The position numbers and the translations under genes are program-made. Below the pieces are notes generated by a model. That model did no database searches. It was not told where the DNA came from and saw only the letters and a list, made by a program, of their open reading frames with translations. A stretch of DNA of 64,000 nt, taken from positions 310,001-374,000 of the forward strand of contig NZ_WQLA01000003.1 of assembly GCF_009755275.1 (NCBI RefSeq), given 5' to 3'. The DNA comes from Mucilaginibacter aquatilis. Its GTDB lineage: Bacteria > Bacteroidota > Bacteroidia > Sphingobacteriales > Sphingobacteriaceae. Below, piece by piece: positions 18,982-27,693 of this stretch; the stretch's first letter is position 1, and every line of letters starts with the position of its first letter.

Positions 18982-19027
18982 CATTTCCAACGGCTGATTT
19001 AAAATTGAGTTGTTTAACTTTACTACA

Positions 19028-19261
19028 ATGACGGAACGAAAACAATATATTATAAATTTAACAATGATCGCAGTGTTTGCTTTATTGACAAACTGCAATC
19101 AAAACTTCATCAAACAAAATAAGAGCAAAGTGGCTTTTCAGAAACTTAAAGTAAAAGCTTGTTGTACCGGCAAAACTCCGGCAAGGTTTGGTTTTGCAAA
19201 CCGACTAGCTGATACAATTGTAATTACCAAGCACGTAAATGCTACGCAGCAACGCAAGTAA
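19028..19261 (+). CDS. Small hypothetical lipoprotein
   Basis: This 77-residue product starts at ATG 19028. Its hydrophobic segment (LTMIAVFALLTNC) ends in a lipobox-like cysteine at position 23. The mature part is short, basic and rich in Lys, with a CC pair (KACCTGKTP). I do not recognise the family. It lies between the mannan operon terminator and the convergent histidine kinase. Coding status is moderately supported by the lipoprotein signal. Confidence 0.5.
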   Translation: MTERKQYIINLTMIAVFALLTNCNQNFIKQNKSKVAFQKLKVKACCTGKTPARFGFANRLADTIVITKHVNATQQRK

Positions 19262-19263
19262 TT

Positions 19264-19296
19264 TATAAACAGCAGATTTTATTGCGGTTGTTTATA
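19264..19296. terminator. Possible bidirectional terminator between the lipoprotein and PAS kinase genes
   Basis: TATAAACA at 19264-19271 pairs with TGTTTATA at 19289-19296, filling the short gap between two convergent genes. The stem is AT-rich and the loop is long, so the support is modest. Confidence 0.35.
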
Positions 19297-21099
19297 TCAA
19301 ATTGGAAGCGTAAACCAAAAGGTGCTTCCATTGCCCACCTTACTTTCAACGCCAATACTGCCACCATGGCTGCGTATTATATTCGCACAAACGTACAGCC
19401 CTAAACCCATACCGCTGTATTTCATGTTAGCAGTATCAGCACGGTAATACCTGTCAAACAAATACTTTATTTTATCCTCCTGAATTCCCTTACCCTGATC
19501 GGTAATTGCAACTTTAGCGTACTCATCCTCCAAAGCGGCTTTCACTATAATCACTTCTGATTCTCCGGCATACTTACAAGCATTATTCACCAGGTTAACT
19601 ATAACCTGTTCAATTTTGCCCGCATCGGCATTTACCATCAAATTGCTTTCGCCAATAATCTCAATAGTTGATGTGCCTATGTTGATATTGCTGGTTACAT
19701 CTTGTAATAGTTTAATAATGTCAAAACGCTCTTTTCTTATAAGCAGCTCGCCAAGTCCAATACTGTTTGCATCAACCAGGTCGGCAATTATTTTATTGAG
19801 CTTTTTAACGTTCTTAAAGCATGAACTTATCATACTGATCAACACATGATCATCAGGCCTGTTTCTCAGTAATGAGCGTTCAATGAACTGCATATTGGCA
19901 GACAGGCTTGTTAATGGCGTTTTTAGCTCATGGCTGGCAATATTTATAAAGTCATCTTTCTGATGCTGCAATAATTTTTGCTCGTGAATATCAGTACAGG
20001 TGCCAAACCATTTAACAATTTTGCCATTCTCGTTAAAATACGGTGCCGCCCTACCTAAAACCCAAATGTATTCGCCGGTGAACTTTCGCAACCTGTATTC
20101 AATTTCGTAAGGTGTTCCGGTTTCTAATGAATGTCGCCAAACGTTCCATGCCCTTTGCTGATCTTCAGGATGAAAAACCGCATTCCATCCCTCACCATCT
20201 GATTCACCATAAGCTGTACCTGTAAAATCATACCAGCGTTTGTTATAGTATTCGTGCATGCCTTCCGCATCTGTCACCCAAACCATTTGTATAATGGAGT
20301 CGGCAAGCTGGCGCAATAGCATTTCACTTTGGCGTATACGTTGGTCGGCAATCTCTTGCTCGGTAATGTCAATTAAGCTTGCTACAAACTCAGTTATTAA
20401 TCCATCGGTATGTAAAGGCAATACTTTAACAGTTAGCCACCTTGTTTCATTTAGCTTGTTAACTATTCTGAACTTGCTTTCAAATGATCCGTTGGTTTTG
20501 ACGGCATAGTTAAATAAAATCCTTTCATGTTCAACATCATCAGGGTGCAGGGCATTCAAATAGCCTAAACCAACACTTTCCTCAAATGTCAGGCCGGTGG
20601 TTTGCACCCAGGCTGTATTTGCGTATAAGCACGATGCCCCTGCAAACCGTAAAATCATAAAAGGAGATTCGTCGGCAAGGGCTTTAAAATATTGTTCGCG
20701 CGATTTTAATAGTTTACTTTCGGTTACATCGGTAATAGAATGTATGATGTAATGTAACTGACCATCAATTATTACAGGCTTGTTTATTGTTGACCAAAAC
20801 CGCTCAACAAAAACATCGCTGCCCGGGATGCGTACCGGATAGCGCTGTACCAACATTTCATGATTTTGATGGGTTGCTATAACATTGTTGAACGATGCTG
20901 TAAGATTTAGTTCGCCGTCGGCCATCTCATCTCCCGGAACGTCGGGGAACACTTCAAAAATTCCCTTGCCTAAAATATCTTCACGGCGGGTAAAGGTGGC
21001 CTCATTGTACGCTTCACTAATTTCAACAATAGTGAATATAGGTGCATTGGGCAAAACAATTAAATAATTACCAGGCAAATTCCTGATAATGGCCAGCAT
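19297..21099 (-). CDS. PAS-domain sensor histidine kinase
   Basis: This is a 600-residue cytoplasmic kinase with no membrane helix. It has three PAS-like regions (about 5-125, 135-250, 258-372), the last two ending in IDITEQE and TDIHEQK, typical PAC endings. HisKA follows with ASHELKTPL (phosphorylated H390), then the HATPase_c domain with NLVNNACKYA, DQGKGI and GMGLGLYV. The ATG at 21099 is preferred; a TTG at 21132 would add 11 residues. No response regulator is adjacent, so the partner is unknown. Confidence 0.88.
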   Translation of the reverse strand: MLAIIRNLPGNYLIVLPNAPIFTIVEISEAYNEATFTRREDILGKGIFEVFPDVPGDEMADGELNLTASFNNVIATHQNHEMLVQRYPVRIPGSDVFVERFWSTINKPVIIDGQLHYIIHSITDVTESKLLKSREQYFKALADESPFMILRFAGASCLYANTAWVQTTGLTFEESVGLGYLNALHPDDVEHERILFNYAVKTNGSFESKFRIVNKLNETRWLTVKVLPLHTDGLITEFVASLIDITEQEIADQRIRQSEMLLRQLADSIIQMVWVTDAEGMHEYYNKRWYDFTGTAYGESDGEGWNAVFHPEDQQRAWNVWRHSLETGTPYEIEYRLRKFTGEYIWVLGRAAPYFNENGKIVKWFGTCTDIHEQKLLQHQKDDFINIASHELKTPLTSLSANMQFIERSLLRNRPDDHVLISMISSCFKNVKKLNKIIADLVDANSIGLGELLIRKERFDIIKLLQDVTSNINIGTSTIEIIGESNLMVNADAGKIEQVIVNLVNNACKYAGESEVIIVKAALEDEYAKVAITDQGKGIQEDKIKYLFDRYYRADTANMKYSGMGLGLYVCANIIRSHGGSIGVESKVGNGSTFWFTLPI

Positions 21100-21253
21100 G
21101 GCGTTGTGGTCTTTTACACCGGTAAAGTTCAACGGCTAATAATTTATGTGGTAAATGTAACCGTTAAACAATTAGAAAAAAATAAAGGCCGCCTTTTTAT
21201 CCTGATATAATTGAGTGATAATTGTGATAACGTTTAGGTTGGCATCAAATATC

Positions 21254-22162
21254 CTATTGCATAAAAATTTCAATTGCCTTGCATACCTCTTCAGGGTTTT
21301 CTTCAAACATGTAATGACCTGTGTTGGGCAAGTGAATCAACTCAAAATTTGAAGCGCATGATGGCAAAGCATATTTATAATAGCCATATGATACGTTGCT
21401 GGCAATGCCCAACACCGGCATAGAAAGTTTGGTATATGATTTTGCATCTGCAATGTCAGTTCCGAAGGTTTGATACCAGGCATTTGATGCTCGAATACGC
21501 TCAGGCTGGTTATAAACGTTGGCATAAATGTCGCGTTCAAATGCAGGGATTTTACTTTCATCAAGCATTACATAACTGAACAACCAGTCAAGTAAAAATC
21601 GAAATCTTCCTTCAAGAAGCTTTTCAGGTAAATCTTTCACCTGGTTAAAGCTCATCCACCAAGTGTAAGGTTGCTGGTTGTCAATTTTTTCAGTGAATGT
21701 TCCTGGCGCAGGTATGAGCGGCATTTGAAAAATTCCTTCGTTTGGATGCAAACCATCAGCCACAATAAGCTTCTGAACCACCTGAGGATAGTTGTAAGCC
21801 AAACTCATAGCTACCATACCACCAATATCATGTCCCATTACCGTGACATTTTGCAGCTTCAGCGTAATTATTAAATGATATATATCGGTAGCCATTGTTT
21901 TTTTATCGTAGCCGTTAGTTGGCATTGCCGAACCACCCATCCCTCTTATGTCAACAACTATAACGCGGTAGCTGCCTGAAAGTGGAAGTGCTAAGTTTTT
22001 ATACGAATACCAGGTTTGAGGCCATCCTGGCATGCAAACTATAACAGGTTTATCAATACCGTTATCAACGTAGTGCAAATCAACTCCATTTACATGTATT
22101 ATGTGACTTTCAAACCCCGGCCACTGTTGCACAAGTTCTGTGCTGTTAAATTTAGTGTTCAT
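21254..22162 (-). CDS. Alpha/beta hydrolase, epoxide hydrolase/haloalkane dehalogenase-like
   Basis: This 302-residue protein has the alpha/beta hydrolase fold. The oxyanion-hole motif reads MPGWPQTW (about 44-51). The nucleophile elbow GHDIGG carries Asp (D112) rather than Ser, as in epoxide hydrolases and haloalkane dehalogenases. The catalytic His lies in LPNTGHYMFEENPEEV near the C-terminus. It is cytoplasmic, with no signal peptide. It follows the NmrA gene by 18 bp and is co-transcribed with it, probably under the Crp/Fnr-type regulator upstream. Confidence 0.85.
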   Translation of the reverse strand: MNTKFNSTELVQQWPGFESHIIHVNGVDLHYVDNGIDKPVIVCMPGWPQTWYSYKNLALPLSGSYRVIVVDIRGMGGSAMPTNGYDKKTMATDIYHLIITLKLQNVTVMGHDIGGMVAMSLAYNYPQVVQKLIVADGLHPNEGIFQMPLIPAPGTFTEKIDNQQPYTWWMSFNQVKDLPEKLLEGRFRFLLDWLFSYVMLDESKIPAFERDIYANVYNQPERIRASNAWYQTFGTDIADAKSYTKLSMPVLGIASNVSYGYYKYALPSCASNFELIHLPNTGHYMFEENPEEVCKAIEIFMQ

Positions 22163-22180
22163 GTTGTGAAAAGTTTAGTA

Positions 22181-23068
22181 TTATTTACCTAGCGTATCAT
22201 AAGCCGATGTCCAAATTATTTCAGGATAGCGGTCGTTGTCAAGACTTGTGTTTTGGGCCGAAAACATGCTGTACAAGTATTGCATTTGTTGCCATTGCGG
22301 GTATAATTGTGTTTCACCGTCGGTATCTGCCGCTCGTAATCGATCGATATTTTCGGAAAACTGCTCCATTGTACCTTGATGCTGCAACATAAATGGTGAG
22401 CCGCATAACTGCTCGCCAAGCAACGTAAAATCGAGCGGACTTAATTGGAAGCTTGCAATACGTAAGTCTCGTGGAGTTAAATCATCGAGCGCTGCTGCGG
22501 CAGTAAATTTGGCGGTATCAGCAACCGTTGTAAAATCAATCTTCCAGTTTTCTTTACTGTTGGGGCAGGTAACGGTTTTACTCTTAGTATCAAAAACCGG
22601 GATGCCATATTTTAGCACATAAGAAAATGCACCATTGAATATAGATGTAGCGTTGATATAGGTATCATCTAAAATGCTTCTGAACTCTTTACGTAAATCA
22701 AAATTTCGGTTTGCACCTTTCGGCAATTGTGTGTAGTCAGTACAAAAGTCAGAAGGAATGAACCGCGGCACGCCGGCTTGCACCGCTGCGTTAAGTAGGT
22801 GTGTTTGTGCTGTAACAATAACATCTCTTAACCCAGCCAGTGCCGAAATAACACAATCGGCACCCTCACATGCCGCTGAAAGTTGCGAGCTGTCATCATA
22901 ATTCACTATAATAACATCTACTCCAGACGCGTTTAGCTTCTCAATTTTTTCCGATTGACTTTCAACGCGTACCAAGGCTTTTACAAAAGCGCCTTTGTTG
23001 ATAAGTTCGTGGCAAATAAGCTCACCAAGGTTTCCGGTTGCACCGACAACAACTATTGTTTTTTTCAT
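22181..23068 (-). CDS. NmrA-like NAD(P)-binding reductase
   Basis: This 295-residue Rossmann protein opens with KKTIVVVGATGNLGELICHEL, an NAD(P)-binding GxxGxxG motif. It continues with the atypical-SDR/NmrA pattern (VDVIIVNYDD, ADCVISALAGLRDV, GVPRFIPSDFCTDY). Relatives include isoflavone/aromatic alcohol reductases and NmrA-type redox sensors. It sits between the crp-like gene (69 bp upstream) and the alpha/beta hydrolase. The substrate is unknown. Confidence 0.85.
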   Translation of the reverse strand: MKKTIVVVGATGNLGELICHELINKGAFVKALVRVESQSEKIEKLNASGVDVIIVNYDDSSQLSAACEGADCVISALAGLRDVIVTAQTHLLNAAVQAGVPRFIPSDFCTDYTQLPKGANRNFDLRKEFRSILDDTYINATSIFNGAFSYVLKYGIPVFDTKSKTVTCPNSKENWKIDFTTVADTAKFTAAAALDDLTPRDLRIASFQLSPLDFTLLGEQLCGSPFMLQHQGTMEQFSENIDRLRAADTDGETQLYPQWQQMQYLYSMFSAQNTSLDNDRYPEIIWTSAYDTLGK

Positions 23069-23086
23069 AGCAGATAAATTTTAACA

Positions 23087-23094
23087 CAAAAGTA
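23087..23094 (-). promoter_or_regulatory. -7 element (TACTTTTG) of the NmrA-hydrolase operon
   Basis: On the minus strand this reads TACTTTTG, a perfect TAnnTTTG. Transcription would start near 23080, 12 bp before the ATG at 23068. No TTG is found at -33, which fits an activator-dependent promoter. Confidence 0.5.
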
Positions 23095-23115
23095 CCTGCC
23101 ACTGCAATAGCTAAA

Positions 23116-23131
23116 ACTACCATTTGGTAGT
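23116..23131. promoter_or_regulatory. Perfect palindrome ACTACCA-TT-TGGTAGT, candidate Crp/Fnr-type operator
   Basis: The 16-bp perfect inverted repeat sits between the crp-like gene and the NmrA gene. Its centre is about 43 bp upstream of the predicted start of transcription, close to the -41.5 position used by class-II CRP-type activators. Confidence 0.5.
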
Positions 23132-23137
23132 ATGTTA

Positions 23138-23698
23138 TTAACGAAGATTTTTACGGATGCGACTAAGCGCATTGGGTGTAATGCCCAGGTAAGAAGCCAG
23201 TTGCTTAACCGAAATCAGCTGCATAAAGCCCGGCCTTTTCAAAAATTGAAGGTAACGTTCTTCCACGGTCATAACCTGAAAACTTATTATTTCGTCAATC
23301 ATCCGCATAGCCATAGTTTCCCAAAGTTTACGGCCAAACTGTTGCCAGCTAGCATACTTTTCAAACAACCTCTCCATGCTTGCCTTATTAATACAATACA
23401 CTGTTGTTTGAGTTACCGCTTCAATATTAAAACGAGTTGGCTTTTGAGGATTATAGCTTGTTATCTCGGTAAAAAACTCTCCCGGCTCAACAATCCATGC
23501 CGTAAGTGGCGCATCATCCCCAAGCTCAAATCGTAGTGCGCCTTCACTCACGAAATAGTAATAATTAGCAATTTGACCTCGTTTTAAAACCAGTTGTCCC
23601 TTTTCATAGGTCTTTTCACGAAACTCACTTATAATATCGTCTAACTCAATTGTATTGACGTTTAAATTGCTTTGTAAGAAATTTTTAAGGTTCTGCAT
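23138..23698 (-). CDS. Crp/Fnr-family transcriptional regulator
   Basis: This 186-residue protein has an N-terminal cyclic-nucleotide-binding-like beta-roll (about 20-110; YEKGQLVLKRGQIANYYYFVSEGALRF-type) and a C-terminal winged helix (about 145-185; ISVKQLASYLGITPNALSRIRK). There is no Fnr-type N-terminal cysteine cluster. Such short Crp-like regulators commonly sit beside NmrA or hydrolase genes in Bacteroidota. The palindrome just after its stop codon is a candidate binding site. Confidence 0.88.
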   Translation of the reverse strand: MQNLKNFLQSNLNVNTIELDDIISEFREKTYEKGQLVLKRGQIANYYYFVSEGALRFELGDDAPLTAWIVEPGEFFTEITSYNPQKPTRFNIEAVTQTTVYCINKASMERLFEKYASWQQFGRKLWETMAMRMIDEIISFQVMTVEERYLQFLKRPGFMQLISVKQLASYLGITPNALSRIRKNLR

Positions 23699-24159
23699 TT
23701 AGTGGAATCAAACTGATTTGTGATAAGAGACGCTATGTGATTTAATATCGATAATCTATGCAAATACACATCATAGGCCGATTTTTCAAATTCAAGATGT
23801 CGAAAAAATACCCTTTTTTGATGAATTTGTAGGTGTGTTAACTCCTTGTTTCCATTTAGGTTTGCTTTGCAAGTAGCCTATAATCAGGTTTACTTCAATT
23901 TATACACAAGCCTATGATATTGTAAAGCGCAAGGCATTTCAATATCAAGCCAATTATGCCAATTATATACTGTTACATAAATTTTCCTGATCCGTTTAAA
24001 TTAAGCATTTGCATTTGGCACTTGTGCAGTCATGTTGTCCATTGTTTACGGGTACACATTACTGTTAAGCTTGCTGTGCACAAAAGTTCTATCGACATTA
24101 ATTCAATGTAACTGGTAGTCCTGCTGAAATTATTAACCAATAATCTAAATATCAGTACT
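23699..24159. other. 461-bp AT-rich intergenic region between divergent genes
   Basis: The stretch separates the crp-like gene (minus) from the DUF4832 lipoprotein (plus). TAGGTTTG at 23857-23864 matches TAnnTTTG but is 300 bp from the ATG and lacks a well-spaced -33 element. TAAGCTTG at 24066-24073 is a one-mismatch -7 closer to the gene. I see no RNA gene or ORF that I can support. Confidence 0.3.
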
Positions 24160-26154
24160 ATGAGAAAACCAAACTTTAAAAAAGTGGCCAAGATTGCCGC
24201 TTTAGCACTCGCGTGTATTTACACGGTAGGGTGTAGAAAATCGCTTGATGAAGGCGATACGGGCGTCAGCAGGGCCGAAGCTGAAAAAAAAGCTGCCGAA
24301 CTTGGAAACGTAATTGTAAGGCCCACTTACAACAGTACATCGTTTTTGCGTAATCCGCTGAATGGCTGGGTAATGTACGGCAAACGCGATGCTACGGACG
24401 CCTATTGGGATACGCAGTTTTTTGTGCCCGAGCTTGGAGCAAACGTAAAGGCTATTGACTATGCATCGGCATGTTATATACGTACAAGCTGGCGCTCACT
24501 TAACCCAAGTCCGGGTGTTTACACCTGGAGAGATCTTACCTCGCAAATGGGAAAGCTTATAAACGGTGTTAAAACCAGAGGCCTGCCCATTGCTTTCCGT
24601 ATTGTTGTTGATGGACGCGATCAGGGTGAAAATACACCGGCATTCGTTTTTAATGCAGGTGCCGGGTATTGGCTTTCTAATTCGGCCAATACGTCTCAAA
24701 AAACTCCGTTTCCGCAAGACCCTGTTTTCAGGCAGCATTATACCACATTGATTGAGGAGCTTGCAAAAGACTTTAACGATCCGGTGGTTACCTCATTTAT
24801 AGATGCCTATGGCTTAGGCAAATGGGGAGAGGCACATAATGTGGTTTATGCAGCTCCCGGAACATTGACAGATGCACAAACCGAAGCAGCCAAGGCCGAA
24901 ACATTGGATTGGATTACAGGTTTATACGCCCGAACGTTCACCAAAATTCCGTTGGTTATAAACTATCATCGTTTAATTGGTCACCCTACAAGCTGGGGTG
25001 CAGTAAACGCAAATAGCAATATGCTGCTCACAAATGCCATTAACAATAAAGGTTACAGTTTGCGGCACGATGCATTTGCGATGACGGATTACTACCAAAG
25101 CTGGGAGAAAGCTTTTGCTGCCACCTGGAAGCACAAACGCCCCATTATAATGGAAGGTGGTTGGATTGTAACCGGCACTCATAGATATTGGATTGATTCG
25201 GGCGGCCAGTACCGCGAAGGTCACCCGGAAGATGTAAGGCAAGCAGAGTTCGACCGCTCGGCCGAAGCTGCTGTTAACATGATGGATTTTAGGGTTGGGG
25301 AAACTACATCATGGTTTCAAACCAGCTTTCCATTGGTTCAACGTTTTAACACCGAAGGCGGTTACCGCTTATATCCTGATGAAGTGGCCTTACCAAACAC
25401 TATTGCGGCAGGTGCTACTGCTTCGCTTAGCCACCGATGGGTGAACACAGGTTGGGGCTACTGCCCAAACAACATACCACAATGGAACTATAAATACAAG
25501 GTTGCTTTTGCGCTTTTAGATGCATCAGGAGCAGTTAAAAAACTATTTATAGATAACGCCAGCGATCCATCTAAATGGATTAAAAACAATCCCATCACTT
25601 ATAATTTCACTACAACATCGGTTGATGTTACCCCCGGAACTTATAGCTGGGCAATTGCTATTGTTGACAAAACAAACGCAAACAAGCCAGGCATTGCACT
25701 TGCCGTTACGGGTAACGTTATCAATGGGTGGCTTAAGTTAGGTGATGTGGAAGTTCAATCCGCGGTAACTACCCCTCCAATAGGTCAGAGCATAAAATTA
25801 AGGGGCTCTAACAATCAGTTTGCATCTGGCGAAAACGGCCAAACAGCTATGATGTGTAACCGGCCAACTGCATCTACCTGGGAAACATTTACCGTTGTTG
25901 ATGCAGGCGGCGGCAAGGTTGCCTTAAAAAGCATGAACAAATATATATCATCAGAAAACGGAGCTACAACCGGCATTACCTGCAGCCGCACCACCATAAG
26001 CGATTGGGAAAAGTTTGACTGGATTGTAAATGCAAACGGACGTATATCATTACGAGGAAATAATGGCAAATACATCAGTTCAGAAGATGGACAATCGGTG
26101 ATGAAATGTAACCGAGCAACAGTTAGCGGCTGGGAGACTTTTGCCCTTAATTAA
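24160..26154 (+). CDS. DUF4832 glycosidase-like lipoprotein with C-terminal beta-trefoil
   Basis: This 664-residue lipoprotein has lipobox YTVGC (Cys25). Residues about 55-390 form a TIM-barrel-like region related to DUF4832 and GH42-type proteins: NPLNGWVMYG, SWRSLNPSPGVYTWRDL, LPIAFRIVVDG and a conserved GKWGEAHN segment. A beta-sandwich follows (about 410-530). The last 125 residues hold three similar repeats, each with a Gly-Ser-Glu-Asn-Gly-type turn and a WE-x-F ending, typical of a fascin/ricin-like trefoil that binds sugars. The exact substrate is unknown. It stands alone upstream of the second PUL. Confidence 0.72.
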   Translation: MRKPNFKKVAKIAALALACIYTVGCRKSLDEGDTGVSRAEAEKKAAELGNVIVRPTYNSTSFLRNPLNGWVMYGKRDATDAYWDTQFFVPELGANVKAIDYASACYIRTSWRSLNPSPGVYTWRDLTSQMGKLINGVKTRGLPIAFRIVVDGRDQGENTPAFVFNAGAGYWLSNSANTSQKTPFPQDPVFRQHYTTLIEELAKDFNDPVVTSFIDAYGLGKWGEAHNVVYAAPGTLTDAQTEAAKAETLDWITGLYARTFTKIPLVINYHRLIGHPTSWGAVNANSNMLLTNAINNKGYSLRHDAFAMTDYYQSWEKAFAATWKHKRPIIMEGGWIVTGTHRYWIDSGGQYREGHPEDVRQAEFDRSAEAAVNMMDFRVGETTSWFQTSFPLVQRFNTEGGYRLYPDEVALPNTIAAGATASLSHRWVNTGWGYCPNNIPQWNYKYKVAFALLDASGAVKKLFIDNASDPSKWIKNNPITYNFTTTSVDVTPGTYSWAIAIVDKTNANKPGIALAVTGNVINGWLKLGDVEVQSAVTTPPIGQSIKLRGSNNQFASGENGQTAMMCNRPTASTWETFTVVDAGGGKVALKSMNKYISSENGATTGITCSRTTISDWEKFDWIVNANGRISLRGNNGKYISSEDGQSVMKCNRATVSGWETFALN

Positions 26155-26214
26155 TTAACATGAAATAGGCAAACAAAATTGTTGCAAATTCATTAGTTAG
26201 TTAAATTAAAATTT

Positions 26215-27342
26215 ATGAGAGAGCTACCGGTAACCGTTAGACGCGCTATCGAATTATTAGGACTGGTGTTAATTGGTGCCCTGTTTGTTATTGGGCAAAA
26301 TCTTATAATGCCGTTGCTAATGGCATTCTTTATCAGTTTGATGTTGTTGCCGGTACTCCGCTTTTTTGTGCGACTAAAACTGCCGGAAGTTGTAGCCATA
26401 TTCATTCCTATTCTATTGCTGTTTATGTTTCTGGGGCTTATTGTATGGTTCTTTTCGGCTCAGATAGGTTCACTTATTGCCGATTTTCCACAGATAAAAA
26501 ACAATGTTTCGCACCACCTGGCTGCGCTAAGCTCATGGATTGCGTCGACTTTTAAATACTCTGCCGATGCGCAACTTAAACTTGTTGATGAACAAAGCAG
26601 TAAACTTTTAAATTCTGCAGGCGGTATTTTAAGCAGCATGGTAGGCTCGGTAGGTAACATACTGTTGTTTTTTGGTCTACTTCCTATTTACATCTACCTC
26701 ATATTGTTATACAAAAATTTGTTACTCCGCTTCATATTTATGTGGTTTGATCAGGCCCACCATGAAAAGGTAGAAGAGGGCGTACGCGCCAGCGAAAGCA
26801 TCATCAAAAGTTACCTGATTGGTTTGTTAATACAAATTACTTATATCACCATACTTTTAGGTTTAGCATTATTTCTATTCGGCATTAAACACGCTTTACT
26901 GATAGGCGTAATATTCGCCTTTTTGAATCTTATCCCGTACCTGGGGGCGTTAATAGGAAACATACTAGGCGTATTAATCACCCTAGCTTCCTCACAAGAA
27001 ATATCCTCCATATTTATTGTGCTTGGTGCTATTGCCGTAGTACAATTTTTAGATAACAATATCTTGATGCCACGCATTGTAGGGTCGAAGGTTAAGATTA
27101 ATGCCTTGGCAGCAATAGTGGGGGTTTTGTTGGCGGGCACCATGGCAGGTATATCGGGTATGTTTTTGGCTTTACCAATGATTGCAGTATTAAAAATTGT
27201 ATTCGACCGCTCAGAACATATGAAGCAATGGGGAGTGTTATTAGGTGATGAACGCCCTCAACATAGCCCTATGAGTTTCCCGATTTTTAGAAGAAAGAAG
27301 AAAATCCCCGAGGAAGCTACCACGGTAAAGTCTAGCATATGA
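26215..27342 (+). CDS. AI-2E family (PerM/TqsA-like) inner-membrane transporter
   Basis: This 375-residue protein has about eight TM helices: two pairs at the N-terminus (LLGLVLIGALFVIGQNLIM, VVAIFIPILLLFMFLGLIVW) and a cluster from about 150 to 335. It contains the family-typical PYLGALIGNILGVLI and LDNNILMPRIVGSKVKINALA segments. Family members are linked to export of AI-2 or to ion transport, so the cargo is uncertain. It is followed by a strong terminator and is a single-gene unit. Confidence 0.9.
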   Translation: MRELPVTVRRAIELLGLVLIGALFVIGQNLIMPLLMAFFISLMLLPVLRFFVRLKLPEVVAIFIPILLLFMFLGLIVWFFSAQIGSLIADFPQIKNNVSHHLAALSSWIASTFKYSADAQLKLVDEQSSKLLNSAGGILSSMVGSVGNILLFFGLLPIYIYLILLYKNLLLRFIFMWFDQAHHEKVEEGVRASESIIKSYLIGLLIQITYITILLGLALFLFGIKHALLIGVIFAFLNLIPYLGALIGNILGVLITLASSQEISSIFIVLGAIAVVQFLDNNILMPRIVGSKVKINALAAIVGVLLAGTMAGISGMFLALPMIAVLKIVFDRSEHMKQWGVLLGDERPQHSPMSFPIFRRKKKIPEEATTVKSSI

Positions 27343-27377
27343 TGCTTCTTTAAAGAGCGGCAAACAAGAATAAGGAG

Positions 27378-27404
27378 AGCAAGGCATAACGCCTTGCTTT
27401 TTTT
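27378..27404 (+). terminator. Terminator of the AI-2E-type transporter gene
   Basis: AGCAAGGC at 27378-27385 pairs with GCCTTGCT at 27391-27398 around ATAAC, followed by a run of seven T (27398-27404). Confidence 0.85.
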
Positions 27405-27693
27405 GTATAATTTAAGTTTGCTGAGTGATCATATTAATAAAAGTATTTAAACAAAATAAATACATACTATTACAACCCTTATAATGTCAAACTCTTTGCT
27501 CGCTGTTGGTTAAACATAAGTCATATGCTATTCACTATGATTAAAGCGTGCAAACTTTCCAATCTGGATTAGTTGAATTTCTTGTTAGCTTAATTTTAGC
27601 TACTTTAGCATCCTGTAACCAATTTATTACACGCTTAATGTAGCCATTAAGCAAACCAAACTGATTTTTTCAAGCAACTGCCTGCACTGTGTT
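27405..27693 (+). promoter_or_regulatory. Promoter region of the hybrid two-component gene
   Basis: This AT-rich gap has TACTTTAG at 27601-27608, one mismatch from TAnnTTTG, with TTG at 27582-27584 (16 bp spacing). Nothing else in it stands out. Confidence 0.3.
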
